From Paraburkholderia saeva (GTDB lineage: Bacteria; Pseudomonadota; Gammaproteobacteria; Burkholderiales; Burkholderiaceae): 64,000 nucleotides of DNA. This document shows, piece after piece, positions 46,220 through 55,658 of the stretch (positions within the stretch are counted from its first letter, which is position 1; each line of letters starts with the position of its first letter). The position numbers and the translations under genes were made by a program. The stretch lies in NCBI RefSeq assembly GCF_907164555.1, contig NZ_CAJQZC010000004.1:372001-436000 (forward strand). The letters run 5' to 3'. The notes beneath the pieces were generated by a model. That model was given only the letters and a program-made list of their open reading frames with translations, was not told the DNA's origin and searched no databases.

Positions 46220-47632
46220 ATGCAGGTTCAATCGATGCAGTTCAAGGCGCGTGCGGGCCAGAAGCTTGCCGACCAGCGTCTGCAGCAGAATCTCACCAAA
46301 CTCTCGACGAAGTTCGTATCGGCGCGCGCCACCGCGATCACCGAGATCGATTTTTCCGCGACGCGCGAGGCGTTGAAAGCGCGCCGCAACCGCGCGCTCG
46401 AGAGCCTCGACGTGTGGCTGGAGACGTTCGAGCGCGAGGCGACACGGCGCGGCGTCACGGTGCTGTTTGCCGAGACGACGCAGGCGGCAGCGCACCTGAT
46501 CGCCGACATTGCCCGCAAGCACGACGTCAAAAAGGTCATCAAGACGAAATCAATGGTGACGGAGGAAATGCGCCTGAACGCGGTGCTTGGCGAGATGGGC
46601 GTGCAGTCGATCGAAACCGATCTTGGCGAATACATTCTGCAGATCAACGATCACGAGGCGCCGAGCCACATCATTGCGCCGGTTGTCCACAAGGACAAGG
46701 AAGAGATCGCTGACCTCTTTGCCCGTACGCACCAGCGGCCGCGCCTGACCGAGATCCCCGACATGACGCGCGAGGCGCGTGAGGTGCTCCGTCCGCATTT
46801 CATGACCGCGGATATGGGCGTGACGGGCGGCAACTTCCTCGTGGCCGAAACGGGCTCGGTCGCGCTGGTGACGAACGAGGGCAATGAAGGTATGTGCACG
46901 GTCATGCCGCGCGTGCACGTTGCGGTGACGGGCATCGAAAAGATCCTCCCGACGCTTGAAGACCTGGCCACGGCGATGCGGCTGTTGCCGCGCTCGGCGA
47001 CGGGGCAGTCCACGTCGAACTATTTTTCCGTCCTGACTGGCCCGCGTGGTGCGGGCGATCAGGACGGGCCGGAGCATATGTACGTCGTGCTGGTCGATGG
47101 CGGGCGCACCGGGCTGATTGGCGGCGACTTTCAGGAGATGCTGCGATGTATCCGCTGTGGCGCCTGCATGAACCATTGTCCGGTCTATCAGAAGGTCGGT
47201 GGTCACGCATATGGCTGGGTGTACCCGGGGCCAATGGGCTCGGTGCTCACCCCGGCCTACGTCGGCATCGAGAAGGCGCTCGACCTGCCGCAGGCCGCCA
47301 CCCTTTGCGGTGAGTGCAATAGCGTCTGCCCAGTCGGCATTCCGTTATCCGACCTGCTGCGCAAGCTTCGCGAAAAACAGATGGAACGCCACCTCCGGCC
47401 CTGGCAGGAGCGCGTCGGGCTTGCCGTGTGGGGCTATTTCGCACTACATCCAGGCGCCTACGCGCTATTCACGAAACTCGCCGCACGCGTCATGGAAAGA
47501 ATGGGCGGGAAGAAGCGGATGATCGCCCGACTGCCGCTTGGCTCGGGCTGGACCAATACGCGCGATATGCCTGCGCCTGTCGGGCGGACGTTCCGCGAGC
47601 TGTACGCGGCGCAACGCAGCCATATCGGCTGA
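46220..47632 (+). CDS. lutB: Lactate utilization Fe-S protein LutB (YkgF family)
   Basis: A 470-residue iron-sulfur oxidoreductase subunit. The N-terminal LUD domain (about 60-290) includes KTKSMVTEEMRLN, GGNFLVAETGSVALVTNEGN and MPRVHVAVTGIEKI. Two 4Fe-4S motifs follow: CIRCGACMNHCPVYQ near 312 and CGECNSVCPVGIP near 365. The C-terminal segment PLGSGWTNTRDMPAP is conserved in LutB. The open frame extends 99 codons upstream across lutA, but that part is out of family; ATG 46220 is preceded by AGGGG. Expected to form a complex with LutA and LutC, but no lutC follows. Confidence 0.92.
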   Translation: MQVQSMQFKARAGQKLADQRLQQNLTKLSTKFVSARATAITEIDFSATREALKARRNRALESLDVWLETFEREATRRGVTVLFAETTQAAAHLIADIARKHDVKKVIKTKSMVTEEMRLNAVLGEMGVQSIETDLGEYILQINDHEAPSHIIAPVVHKDKEEIADLFARTHQRPRLTEIPDMTREAREVLRPHFMTADMGVTGGNFLVAETGSVALVTNEGNEGMCTVMPRVHVAVTGIEKILPTLEDLATAMRLLPRSATGQSTSNYFSVLTGPRGAGDQDGPEHMYVVLVDGGRTGLIGGDFQEMLRCIRCGACMNHCPVYQKVGGHAYGWVYPGPMGSVLTPAYVGIEKALDLPQAATLCGECNSVCPVGIPLSDLLRKLREKQMERHLRPWQERVGLAVWGYFALHPGAYALFTKLAARVMERMGGKKRMIARLPLGSGWTNTRDMPAPVGRTFRELYAAQRSHIG

Positions 47633-47720
47633 TCGGCCGAACTGTCGGCCCATGTGCAAACGGGGCGGATTCATGCCGCGCCGTTTGCTTTTGGGTATCA
47701 GGCACACGCACGCCGGTTAT

Positions 47721-48236
47721 CTAGCGGCGGTCCTGCCAGCTCATGTAGCCGGTGGGTTTATCGCCGCGACCGGAGCCGCGCGCGTTGTTATCGCCATTTC
47801 CGCCGCCACGCGCGTTGTTATTGCCGCCGCCTTGTGGTGGTGGGTGTCCTCCGCCGTGATCGCCGCCCGGTCCGCCTGCCTGAGGCGGCGGTGGGCCGCC
47901 GCCCCCGCCCGGACGACCGCCGCCACCCGGCGGCGGTCCGCCTCCGCCCGGTCGTCCACCCTGTGGCGGCGGCGGGTGGCCCTGTCCATAGTAGCCGTGG
48001 TTGTAATTGCCGTGATTGTAGTAACCCCGGTCGTAATACCCGGGGCCGGAGTAATTGCCGAAGCCAAGGTAGACATTCGCCTCCGGCGCGGGCGCGCCGC
48101 CATAGCCATACGCGGGATACGCCTGCTCGTAACCGTCATAGCCCCCGCCGTAGACCGGCGTGCCATCCGGATAAACCGCGCAACCTGCGAGAACAGTTGC
48201 GGTCGCAAGACCAGCTAACAATGTAAAGCGTTTCAT
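47721..48236 (-). CDS. Pro/Gly-rich small lipoprotein
   Basis: A 171-residue predicted lipoprotein: the signal peptide MKRFTLLAGLATATVLAGC ends in a lipobox (VLAGC), making Cys19 the lipid anchor. The first third is Tyr/Gly-rich (YDRGYYNHGNYNHGYYGQG), then a Pro/Gly/Gln-rich region follows, and the tail is Asn/Gly/Arg-rich with a conserved-looking end GYMSWQDRR. It has no enzymatic domain. Probably an envelope structural or matrix-like protein; function unknown. It is convergent with lutB. Confidence 0.8.
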   Translation of the reverse strand: MKRFTLLAGLATATVLAGCAVYPDGTPVYGGGYDGYEQAYPAYGYGGAPAPEANVYLGFGNYSGPGYYDRGYYNHGNYNHGYYGQGHPPPPQGGRPGGGGPPPGGGGRPGGGGGPPPPQAGGPGGDHGGGHPPPQGGGNNNARGGGNGDNNARGSGRGDKPTGYMSWQDRR

Positions 48237-48498
48237 GGGGTTGACTCACAAGCCTTTCATAGCAGTAAGACAGCGTTTTACAGGGCTTGTCATGTTTGCA
48301 TTGTGCGATTTTGTAAGGATTTCTTTCACTGCATATCTGGGAGACGACCATCCGGACCGCGCTCGCGAATGTTCACTGTTTCGTTCAGGACAACGCTGTT
48401 TCTCACGGGGGTGGGTTTTTCCGGATTGCATCTCAATTTATGATGCTTGCTGGGCAAAGTGGGTCACGAGCTCACAGCCCCTAATCAAGGAACGCATC

Positions 48499-48741
48499 AT
48501 GAAAAAGACAATATCGATGTATTGGCCACTCGCCATCGTCCTGCCGCTTGCGGCCGCCGCCTATGTCCATATCTGCAGCGACGCTGCTTCGCGCGCGACG
48601 CAAAGCCCGCTTGCCGCCGGCCAGTTCTCCGCCGAACTGGCGCGGGCCGTATCGTACGGGCTTGTCGGCGATGACGCCAGCATGCCTGCGAAGAGCCTGC
48701 GTGAAGCCACGATGATGCCGGCGGTGCAGACAGCGCTGTAA
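48499..48741 (+). CDS. Small exported hypothetical protein
   Basis: An 80-residue protein beginning MKKTISMYWPLAIVLPLAAAA, a convincing signal peptide or single membrane anchor, then a short mature part (about 55 residues; one Cys in HICSDAASRA). The frame is open upstream, but AAGGA a few bases before ATG 48499 fixes the start. Not recognised. It diverges from the lipoprotein gene and precedes the phosphatase gene by 106 bases. Confidence 0.7.
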   Translation: MKKTISMYWPLAIVLPLAAAAYVHICSDAASRATQSPLAAGQFSAELARAVSYGLVGDDASMPAKSLREATMMPAVQTAL

Positions 48742-48847
48742 AACCGGTGCCGGGCCGTCGCCAACGTGAATGCGACGGCCTTTGTATAATCGCGACTTCG
48801 CTGCGCAATGCGGCCCCATGAACGTCGCCGCAAGCTGAAATATCCTG

Positions 48848-49330
48848 ATGAAAACGATCTCCATCTGCTTTGTCTGCCTCGGAAACATCTGTCGCTCGCC
48901 GACCGCCGAAGGCGTCATGCGGCATCAGGTCGAAGCAGCAAGATTGTCCGATCGTGTCCGGATCGACTCGGCGGGCACCGGCGACTGGCATATCGGCGCC
49001 GCGCCCGACCGTCGCGCGCAACAGGCTGCCGGTCAGCGCGGTTACGACCTGTCGGCGCTACGCGGGCGCCAGATCGCGCCAGAAGATTTCGAGCAGTTTG
49101 ATCTGCTGATCGCAATGGACGACGCGAACGTCACGGCCTTGAAGACCATCTGTCCGCCGGCGCAGCGCGACAGGATCCGTCTGCTGATGGAATTTGCGCC
49201 CGCAACCGACATCCGCGAAGTGGCCGACCCGTACTTTGGCGGCGACGCGGGCTTCGAGCGTGTGCTGGACCAGTGTGAAGCGGCCTGCCGCGGCCTGATC
49301 GCGGCGCTGCGGCCCCAGTTGACTTCGTGA
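48848..49330 (+). CDS. Low molecular weight protein tyrosine phosphatase
   Basis: A 160-residue phosphatase. The active-site loop CLGNICRSP (Cys10, Arg16; C-X5-R) is at the N-terminus as expected, and the general acid Asp is in VADPYFGG near residue 122. Such enzymes act on phosphotyrosine or on protein arginine phosphate. It precedes iscR on the same strand, a gene order common in Burkholderiales. iscR has its own promoter, so the two are not obligatorily co-transcribed. Confidence 0.93.
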   Translation: MKTISICFVCLGNICRSPTAEGVMRHQVEAARLSDRVRIDSAGTGDWHIGAAPDRRAQQAAGQRGYDLSALRGRQIAPEDFEQFDLLIAMDDANVTALKTICPPAQRDRIRLLMEFAPATDIREVADPYFGGDAGFERVLDQCEAACRGLIAALRPQLTS

Positions 49331-49386
49331 CGGCGCGGCGTACCGCGCAGTCTTCTGTCTTTTAGATAACCGGAATGGGAAGAGGG

Positions 49387-49438
49387 ATACTTGACTAAAA
49401 CCGTCATGTATTTATACTTGACGAAAATTGTCGAGAAT
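49387..49438 (+). promoter_or_regulatory. isc operon promoter with two tandem IscR type 1-like sites
   Basis: Promoter TTGACT (49391-49396), 16-base spacer, TATACT (49413-49418). Two 25-base sites match the type 1 IscR pattern ATASYYGACT...AGTCRRSTAT: 49387-49411 at 23 of 25 positions and 49414-49438 at 22 of 25. The first covers the -35 box and the second the -10 box and start point, so bound holo-IscR would shut the operon off. Confidence 0.8.
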
Positions 49439-49456
49439 TGCGGTTCCCAATACATC

Positions 49457-49984
49457 ATGAGACTCACCACGAAAGGCCGTTTCGCCGTCACGGCGATGAT
49501 TGACCTGGCTTTGCGCCAGGAGCAGGGCCCGGTGACGCTTGCGGGTATCAGCCAGCGCCAGCACATTTCCCTGTCCTACCTCGAGCAGCTGTTTGGCAAG
49601 CTGCGTCGCCATGAGATCGTCGAGTCCGTTCGCGGGCCGGGCGGCGGGTACAACCTCGCGCGTCGCGCCGAGGCGGTGACCGTGGCCGACATCATCATTG
49701 CCGTGGACGAGCCGCTCGATGCCACCCAGTGCGGCGGCAAGGGCACGTGCGAAGGCACCAAACAGCACGACGGTCATTGCATGACCCACGAGCTGTGGTC
49801 GACGCTGAACCAGAAGATGGTCGAGTATCTCGATTCCGTGTCCCTGAAAGACCTCGTCGACCAGCAACGCGCGCGCGAAGGTGCGCCCGCCGTGCTGCGC
49901 GACCGGCGCAGCGAAGCGCCGGCTGTCGAAGCTGCACGTGTCACGCCGAAAGGCCCGAATTCCGTTTTCAACCTGGCCGGTTAG
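49457..49984 (+). CDS. iscR: Fe-S cluster regulator IscR
   Basis: A 175-residue Rrf2-family regulator. The winged helix has [38 protein letters not shown] and [10 protein letters not shown]. The [2Fe-2S] ligands are Cys92, Cys98, Cys108 and His111 (CGGKGTCEG...HCMTHELW); the loop between the second and third Cys is four residues longer than in E. coli. A C-terminal tail of about 40 residues is extra. The upstream ATG at 49391 lies inside the promoter and is rejected. It should repress its own operon when its cluster is present. Confidence 0.97.
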   Translation: MRLTTKGRFAVTAMIDLALRQEQGPVTLAGISQRQHISLSYLEQLFGKLRRHEIVESVRGPGGGYNLARRAEAVTVADIIIAVDEPLDATQCGGKGTCEGTKQHDGHCMTHELWSTLNQKMVEYLDSVSLKDLVDQQRAREGAPAVLRDRRSEAPAVEAARVTPKGPNSVFNLAG

Positions 49985-50084
49985 AAAGCCTGCAGGCAAG
50001 CCTGCGGGCGCAGGCGTGAAGGGCACGACAGAATGCCCTCGGATCGAAAGCCAGAGCCAGTACCCAGATTTCCCGGAGCGATTG

Positions 50085-51308
50085 ATGAATAACGACATTC
50101 CCCACCTGCCGATTTACATGGATTACAGCGCGACGACGCCGGTCGATCCGCGTGTGGTGGACAAGATGATTCCGTATCTGCGCGAGCAGTTCGGCAACCC
50201 CGCATCGCGCAGCCACTCGTATGGCTGGGATGCGGAACGTGCGGTCGAGGAAGCGCGCGAGAATGTCGCCGCGCTCGTGAACGCCGACCCGCGCGAGATC
50301 ATCTGGACGTCGGGTGCGACCGAATCCGACAATCTCGCGATCAAGGGCGCCGCGCACTTCTACAAGAGCAAGGGCAAGCACATCATCACGGTGAAGACCG
50401 AGCACAAGGCTGTGCTCGATACCTGCCGTGAACTTGAGCGCGAAGGCTTCGAAGTCACGTATCTGAACGTGAAGGACGACGGCCTCATCGACCTCGACGT
50501 GTTCAAGGCCGCGCTGCGCCCGGACACGATCCTGGTTTCGGTGATGTCGGTGAACAACGAAATCGGCGTCGTGCAGGACATCGAGACGCTCGGCGAAATC
50601 TGCCGCGAAAAAGGCATCATTTTCCACGTCGATGCGGCGCAGGCCACCGGCAAGATCGCGATCGACCTGCAAAAGCTGAAGGTCGACCTGATGTCGTTCT
50701 CGGCGCACAAGACGTACGGTCCGAAGGGTATCGGCGCGCTGTACGTGCGTCGCAAGCCGCGTATCCGGATCGAAGCGCAGATGCACGGCGGCGGTCACGA
50801 GCGCGGCATGCGTTCGGGCACGCTGGCTACGCACCAGATCGTCGGCATGGGCGAAGCGTTCCGTATCGCGCGCGAAGAAATGGCGACGGAAAACGAGCGC
50901 ATTCGCATGCTGCGCGACCGTCTGCTCCGCGGCCTGTCGGAAATCGAGGAAACGTATGTGAACGGCGACATGGAAAAGCGTGTCCCGCACAACCTGAACA
51001 TCAGCTTCAACTTCGTCGAAGGCGAGTCGCTGATCATGGCGGTGAAGGACGTCGCGGTGTCGTCGGGTTCGGCGTGCACGTCGGCTTCGCTGGAACCGTC
51101 ATATGTGCTGCGCGCGCTCGGTCGCAACGACGAACTGGCGCACAGTTCGATCCGCTTCACGGTCGGCCGTTTCACGACGGAGCAGGACGTCGACTACGTG
51201 ATCAACCTGTTGAAGAACAAGATTGCCAAGCTGCGCGATCTGTCGCCGCTGTGGGAAATGCATCAGGACGGTATCGATATTTCGACCATCCAGTGGGCCG
51301 CGCACTGA
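50085..51308 (+). CDS. iscS: Cysteine desulfurase IscS
   Basis: A 407-residue pyridoxal phosphate enzyme that takes sulfur from cysteine and delivers it to IscU, tRNA thiolation and other acceptors. The PLP lysine is Lys209 in [12 protein letters not shown], and the persulfide-forming Cys331 lies in the mobile loop [13 protein letters not shown]. The C-terminus ([18 protein letters not shown]) is the IscU-binding end. GGAG six bases before ATG 50085 supports the start. It starts 100 bases after iscR. Confidence 0.98.
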   Translation: MNNDIPHLPIYMDYSATTPVDPRVVDKMIPYLREQFGNPASRSHSYGWDAERAVEEARENVAALVNADPREIIWTSGATESDNLAIKGAAHFYKSKGKHIITVKTEHKAVLDTCRELEREGFEVTYLNVKDDGLIDLDVFKAALRPDTILVSVMSVNNEIGVVQDIETLGEICREKGIIFHVDAAQATGKIAIDLQKLKVDLMSFSAHKTYGPKGIGALYVRRKPRIRIEAQMHGGGHERGMRSGTLATHQIVGMGEAFRIAREEMATENERIRMLRDRLLRGLSEIEETYVNGDMEKRVPHNLNISFNFVEGESLIMAVKDVAVSSGSACTSASLEPSYVLRALGRNDELAHSSIRFTVGRFTTEQDVDYVINLLKNKIAKLRDLSPLWEMHQDGIDISTIQWAAH

Positions 51309-51384
51309 CGCGCCAGCATTGACATCGACGTCGATTCCGAAATCGAAATCGAACGCGGTTTGAAACGAATCAAGGAGTGACATC

Positions 51385-51798
51385 ATGGCTTACAGCGACA
51401 AGGTTCTGGACCACTACGAAAACCCGCGCAACGTCGGTTCGTTCGCGAAAGACGACGACGCAGTCGGCACCGGCATGGTCGGCGCACCGGCTTGCGGCGA
51501 CGTGATGAAGCTGCAGATCCGCGTGGGCGCGGACGGCATCATCGAAGACGCGAAGTTCAAGACGTACGGCTGCGGTTCGGCCATTGCGTCGAGCTCGCTC
51601 GTCACCGAATGGGTGAAGGGCAAGACACTCGATCAGGCCATGTCGATCAAGAATACGCAGATCGCCGAAGAACTCGCGCTGCCGCCGGTCAAGATCCACT
51701 GCTCGATTCTCGCGGAAGACGCGATCAAGGCAGCGGTCGCCGACTACAAGCAGCGTCACGGCGAAACGACGCAAGCGGGCGAAAAGCAGCACGCGTAA
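51385..51798 (+). CDS. iscU: Fe-S cluster scaffold IscU
   Basis: A 137-residue scaffold on which new clusters are built. The ligands Cys37 (with Asp39), Cys63 and the His-Cys pair near 105-106 (KIHCSILAED) are in place, and the HscA-recognition motif LPPVK precedes the last pair. An extra C-terminal tail (QAGEKQHA) is present. AAGGAG lies upstream. Second structural gene of the isc operon. Confidence 0.98.
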   Translation: MAYSDKVLDHYENPRNVGSFAKDDDAVGTGMVGAPACGDVMKLQIRVGADGIIEDAKFKTYGCGSAIASSSLVTEWVKGKTLDQAMSIKNTQIAEELALPPVKIHCSILAEDAIKAAVADYKQRHGETTQAGEKQHA

Positions 51799-51927
51799 GG
51801 CGAAAAGCAGGCAGCGGGCGGTTCCACGGCACGGCAACGTGTTACGGACCACCCGGGCGTGAACGAATATGGATGCAGGCAGGGCAGCGGGAACGCGACG
51901 ACGCGTCACCGCGCAATGAGAAACGCT

Positions 51928-52251
51928 ATGGCAATTACGTTGACCGAAAAGGCAGCACAGCACGTCCAGAAATACCTGACACGGCGCGGTAAAGGCGTCG
52001 GCTTGCGCGTCGGTGTGCGCACGACGGGATGCTCGGGTCTTGCCTACAAGCTGGAGTATGTGGACGAACTCGCGCCGGAAGACGAAGTGTTCGAATGCAA
52101 CGGCGTGAAGGTCATCGTCGACCCGAAGAGCCTCGCCTACATCGACGGCACGGAACTCGATTTCGCACGCGAAGGGTTGAACGAAGGTTTCAAGTTCAAC
52201 AATCCGAACGTGAAGGACGAGTGCGGCTGCGGCGAATCGTTCCGCGTGTAG
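51928..52251 (+). CDS. iscA: A-type Fe-S carrier IscA
   Basis: A 107-residue cluster carrier with the three family cysteines: [12 protein letters not shown] and the C-terminal CGCGESF. ATG 51928 ([10 protein letters not shown]) was taken as start; ATG 51916 would add four residues. It follows iscU after 129 bases and is followed by a hairpin terminator before hscB. Confidence 0.97.
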   Translation: MAITLTEKAAQHVQKYLTRRGKGVGLRVGVRTTGCSGLAYKLEYVDELAPEDEVFECNGVKVIVDPKSLAYIDGTELDFAREGLNEGFKFNNPNVKDECGCGESFRV

Positions 52252-52267
52252 ATCCGCGCGAAGCGGG

Positions 52268-52293
52268 AAAAAGGCGGCGCGGGCCGCCTTTTT
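52268..52293 (+). terminator. Intra-operon terminator-like hairpin between iscA and hscB
   Basis: Stem GGCGGC/GCCGCC flanked by AAAAA and TTTTT, loop GCGG. It fits a rho-independent terminator although the isc genes continue 85 bases later, so it may reduce expression of the chaperone/ferredoxin half. Confidence 0.75.
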
Positions 52294-52377
52294 AATTTCC
52301 GCCAGGTGTTGTAGCCGCGCGTTACGCCGCACAGTTCACTTGCCTTCCATGCCTTTATCAACCGACGACGTAATCCG

Positions 52378-52905
52378 ATGGCCTCGCTGACCGACAGCCA
52401 CTTCGACCTGTTCAACCTGCCGGCGCAATACGCGATCGATGGCAGCACGCTCGATCACGCGTATCGCACGGTCCAGGCGCAGGTGCATCCCGACCGTTTC
52501 GCCGCCGCCGGCGACGCGCAGAAGCGCATCGCGATGCAGTGGGCGACGCGCACCAACGAGGCGTACCAGACGCTGCGCGATCCACTCAAACGTGCGACGT
52601 ATCTGCTGTCGCTGCGCGGCATCGACGTCGGCGCGGAGAACAACACCGCGATGGAGCCGGCGTTCCTGATGCAGCAGATGGAATGGCGCGAAGGGATCGA
52701 AGACGCCGCCGCCGCGAAAAACGTCGATGCGCTCGATGCGCTCCTCACGGAGCTGCGCGACGAAGAGCGCGTGCGCTTCACGAAGCTGGGCGCGCTGCTC
52801 GACAGCGGCGCGAACCAGGCGGCGGGCGAGGCGGTGCGTCAGTTGATGTTCATCGAGCGCGTCGCGTCGGAAATTGGCGCACAGATCGACAGGCTCGACG
52901 ATTGA
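52378..52905 (+). CDS. hscB: Fe-S cluster co-chaperone HscB
   Basis: A 175-residue J-type co-chaperone that brings IscU to HscA. The J domain (about 1-75) has the HPD motif in [11 protein letters not shown]; the C-terminal three-helix IscU-binding domain follows ([19 protein letters not shown] end). HPD intact, full length. The hscA start lies 91 bases downstream. Confidence 0.96.
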   Translation: MASLTDSHFDLFNLPAQYAIDGSTLDHAYRTVQAQVHPDRFAAAGDAQKRIAMQWATRTNEAYQTLRDPLKRATYLLSLRGIDVGAENNTAMEPAFLMQQMEWREGIEDAAAAKNVDALDALLTELRDEERVRFTKLGALLDSGANQAAGEAVRQLMFIERVASEIGAQIDRLDD

Positions 52906-52996
52906 TGCGACGTTTCCGGTCACATTAGTCGCCGGTCAGGCGATTCAATCCGATTCAAACATTCACGGGTCGAACAATCCCCGAAGAAGATCACAG

Positions 52997-54868
52997 ATGG
53001 CTTTACTGCAAATTTCCGAACCCGGCATGGCGCCCGCGCCGCATCAGCGGCGTCTCGCTGTCGGTATCGATCTCGGCACTACGAACTCGCTCGTCGCGGC
53101 TGTGCGCAGCGGCGTGCCCGACGTGCTGCCCGACGAGGACGGCCACATGTTGCTGCCGTCCGTCGTGCGTTATCTGGAAAAGGGCGGCCGCCGGATTGGC
53201 CGCGCGGCGAAGGCCGAGGCGGCGAGCGATCCGCGCAACACGATCGTGTCGGTCAAGCGCTTCATGGGCCGCGGCAAAAGCGAAGTGGAAGGCGCCGAGA
53301 ACGCGCCCTACGACTTCGTCGATGCGCCCGGCATGGTGCAGATCCGTACGATCGATGGCGTGAAAAGCCCGGTCGAAGTGTCGGCGGAAATTCTCGCGAC
53401 GCTGCGTCAGCGCGCCGAAGATTCGCTCGGCGACGAACTCGTCGGCGCGGTGATCACGGTGCCCGCTTATTTCGACGAAGCGCAACGCCAGGCGACGAAA
53501 GACGCCGCGCGTCTCGCCGGTCTGAACGTGCTGCGTCTTCTGAACGAGCCGACCGCCGCGGCGATCGCGTACGGCCTCGACAACGGTTCGGAAGGTCTGT
53601 ACGCCGTGTACGACCTTGGCGGCGGCACGTTCGATCTGTCCATTCTGAAGCTCACCAAAGGCGTGTTCGAAGTGCTCGCTGCAGGCGGCGACTCCGCGCT
53701 AGGCGGTGACGACTTCGACCACGCGCTGTATCGCCACGTGCTCGCGCAGGCGGGCATCGCGCCGCAGACGTTAACGCCGGAAGACGTTCGCCTGCTGCTC
53801 GATCACGTGCGCGTGGCGAAGGAAGCGCTCTCCGGCGCGGCGAACGCGAAGCTCGACGTCATGCTCTCGAACGACACGAAGCTCGATCTGGCGATCGACG
53901 AAGCCACCTTCGAAACCGTCACGCAGGCACTCGTGCAGCGCACGCTCGGCCCCACGAAGAAGGCGTTGCGCGACGCGAAAGTCGCGCCCGCCGACATCAA
54001 GGGCGTGGTGCTGGTGGGCGGCGCGACGCGCATGCCGGTGATCCGCCGTGCGGTCGAGACGTTCTTCGGCCAGCCGCCGCTGATCAATCTCGATCCGGAT
54101 CAGGTGGTCGCGCTTGGCGCGGCGATCCAGGCCGATCTGCTGGCCGGCAACCGCGGCGCCGATGGCGACGACTGGCTGCTGCTCGACGTCATCCCGCTGT
54201 CGCTCGGCGTCGAGACAATGGGCGGGTTGACGGAAAAAATCATTCCGCGCAATTCGACGATTCCGGTTGCGCGTGCGCAGGACTTCACGACGTTCAAGGA
54301 CGGCCAGACCGCGATGGCGATTCACGTGGTGCAGGGCGAACGCGAACTCGTGAGCGACTGCCGCTCGCTCGCGCGTTTCGAGCTGCGCGGCATTCCGCCG
54401 ATGGCGGCCGGCGCGGCACGCATTCGTGTGACGTACCAGGTCGACGCGGACGGCCTGCTCTCGGTGTACGCGCGCGAACAGCATTCGGGCGTCGAGGCTT
54501 CGGTGGTAGTGAAGCCCTCCTACGGTCTCGCCGACGACGACGTCGCGCGGATGCTCGAAGACAGCTTCAAGACCGCCGAAGTCGACATGCGCGCCCGCGC
54601 GCTGCGCGAGGCGCAGGTTGAAGCGCAGCGTCTCGTCGAAGCGACCGACGCGGCGCTCGCCGCCGACGGCGAACTGCTCGACGACGATGAACGCGTCCAG
54701 CTCGATACGTTGCTGGCCGCGTTGCGGGCGGTAGCGCAGGGCGACGACGTCGATGCCGTCGAGGCGGCGACCAAAGCCCTTGCCGAAGGCACCGACGAAT
54801 TCGCCGCGCGCCGCATGAACAAGGGCATCCGGCGCGCGCTGGCGGGCCGCAAGCTCGACGAGATCTGA
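52997..54868 (+). CDS. hscA: Fe-S cluster assembly chaperone HscA
   Basis: A 623-residue Hsp70-type chaperone dedicated to IscU. The ATPase domain starts [15 protein letters not shown] and includes [14 protein letters not shown] and [18 protein letters not shown]. The substrate domain starts near 390 ([14 protein letters not shown]). ATG 52997 was chosen because the frame upstream overlaps hscB. The C-terminal residues [19 protein letters not shown] match HscA rather than DnaK, as does the absence of an acidic DnaK tail. Confidence 0.97.
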   Translation: MALLQISEPGMAPAPHQRRLAVGIDLGTTNSLVAAVRSGVPDVLPDEDGHMLLPSVVRYLEKGGRRIGRAAKAEAASDPRNTIVSVKRFMGRGKSEVEGAENAPYDFVDAPGMVQIRTIDGVKSPVEVSAEILATLRQRAEDSLGDELVGAVITVPAYFDEAQRQATKDAARLAGLNVLRLLNEPTAAAIAYGLDNGSEGLYAVYDLGGGTFDLSILKLTKGVFEVLAAGGDSALGGDDFDHALYRHVLAQAGIAPQTLTPEDVRLLLDHVRVAKEALSGAANAKLDVMLSNDTKLDLAIDEATFETVTQALVQRTLGPTKKALRDAKVAPADIKGVVLVGGATRMPVIRRAVETFFGQPPLINLDPDQVVALGAAIQADLLAGNRGADGDDWLLLDVIPLSLGVETMGGLTEKIIPRNSTIPVARAQDFTTFKDGQTAMAIHVVQGERELVSDCRSLARFELRGIPPMAAGAARIRVTYQVDADGLLSVYAREQHSGVEASVVVKPSYGLADDDVARMLEDSFKTAEVDMRARALREAQVEAQRLVEATDAALAADGELLDDDERVQLDTLLAALRAVAQGDDVDAVEAATKALAEGTDEFAARRMNKGIRRALAGRKLDEI

Positions 54869-54985
54869 ATCGCTGTAATCCCTGGATCAGGTGACGCGCG
54901 CCGATATCAAAAATACGCGCGCCACCGGTAAAATGGTACGTAGCCTGACTGACGGCGGCGTGCCGAGAGAACAAACGGAACCCGT

Positions 54986-55327
54986 ATGCCTCAAATCGTT
55001 GTGCTGCCTCACGTCGAACTGTGCCCGGAGGGCGCGGTAATCGAAGCTGTGCCGGGCAAGAGCATCTGTGACAATCTGCTGGATAACGGCATCGAAATCG
55101 AGCACGCGTGCGAGAAATCGTGCGCCTGCACCACGTGTCACGTACTCGTGCGCGAAGGCTTCAACGCGCTCGTGCCGTCGGAGGAAGACGAAGACGACCT
55201 GCTGGACAAGGCATGGGGTCTCGAGCCGGAATCGCGGCTGTCGTGCCAGGCGATGGTGCCGGCCGACCAGGACCTCGTTGTTGAAATCCCGCGTTATTCG
55301 ATCAATCACGCGAAGGAAAATCACTAA
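54986..55327 (+). CDS. fdx: ISC-type [2Fe-2S] ferredoxin
   Basis: A 113-residue adrenodoxin-type ferredoxin that supplies electrons for cluster assembly. Cluster ligands are in CEKSCACTTCHVLV and the fourth Cys in RLSCQAMV. Acidic segments (EEDEDDLLDKAWGLEPESR) are the partner-binding face. It lies 117 bases after hscA and 15 before iscX. Confidence 0.97.
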   Translation: MPQIVVLPHVELCPEGAVIEAVPGKSICDNLLDNGIEIEHACEKSCACTTCHVLVREGFNALVPSEEDEDDLLDKAWGLEPESRLSCQAMVPADQDLVVEIPRYSINHAKENH

Positions 55328-55342
55328 GAGGAGCGAGCAGCC

Positions 55343-55540
55343 ATGAAATGGACCGACACGCAGGAAATCGCGATGGCACTGACGGACAAGCATCAGGCCG
55401 TCGATCCACAAACGGTGCGTTTCACCGATCTGCACCGCTGGGTGATGGAACTGGACGGATTCGACGACGATCCCAACCGATCCAACGAGAAAATCCTCGA
55501 AGCGATCCAGGCCGCATGGATCGAGGATGCGGATTACTGA
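55343..55540 (+). CDS. iscX: Fe-S cluster assembly protein IscX
   Basis: A 65-residue acidic protein (MKWTDTQEIAMALTDKH start, AWIEDADY end) matching IscX/YfhJ, which binds iron and IscS and tunes cluster assembly. GAGGAGCGAGC before the ATG is the ribosome-binding site. Last gene of the isc operon; a terminator follows. Confidence 0.96.
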   Translation: MKWTDTQEIAMALTDKHQAVDPQTVRFTDLHRWVMELDGFDDDPNRSNEKILEAIQAAWIEDADY

Positions 55541-55578
55541 GCACAATTGAGCCCAACGGGCCGCGCTGCTGAAGTGCG

Positions 55579-55613
55579 AAAAAAAGGCGATTCCAACTGG
55601 AATCGCCTTTTTT
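55579..55613. terminator. Bidirectional terminator after iscX
   Basis: Perfect nine-bp stem GGCGATTCC/GGAATCGCC with AACT loop, preceded by seven A and followed by six T. It ends the isc operon on the plus strand and the glycine-zipper gene on the minus strand. Confidence 0.92.
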
Positions 55614-55658
55614 GCTTCTGGCGCCGCCGGATGCCAGGCGCGCCAGATACGTGCGGGT

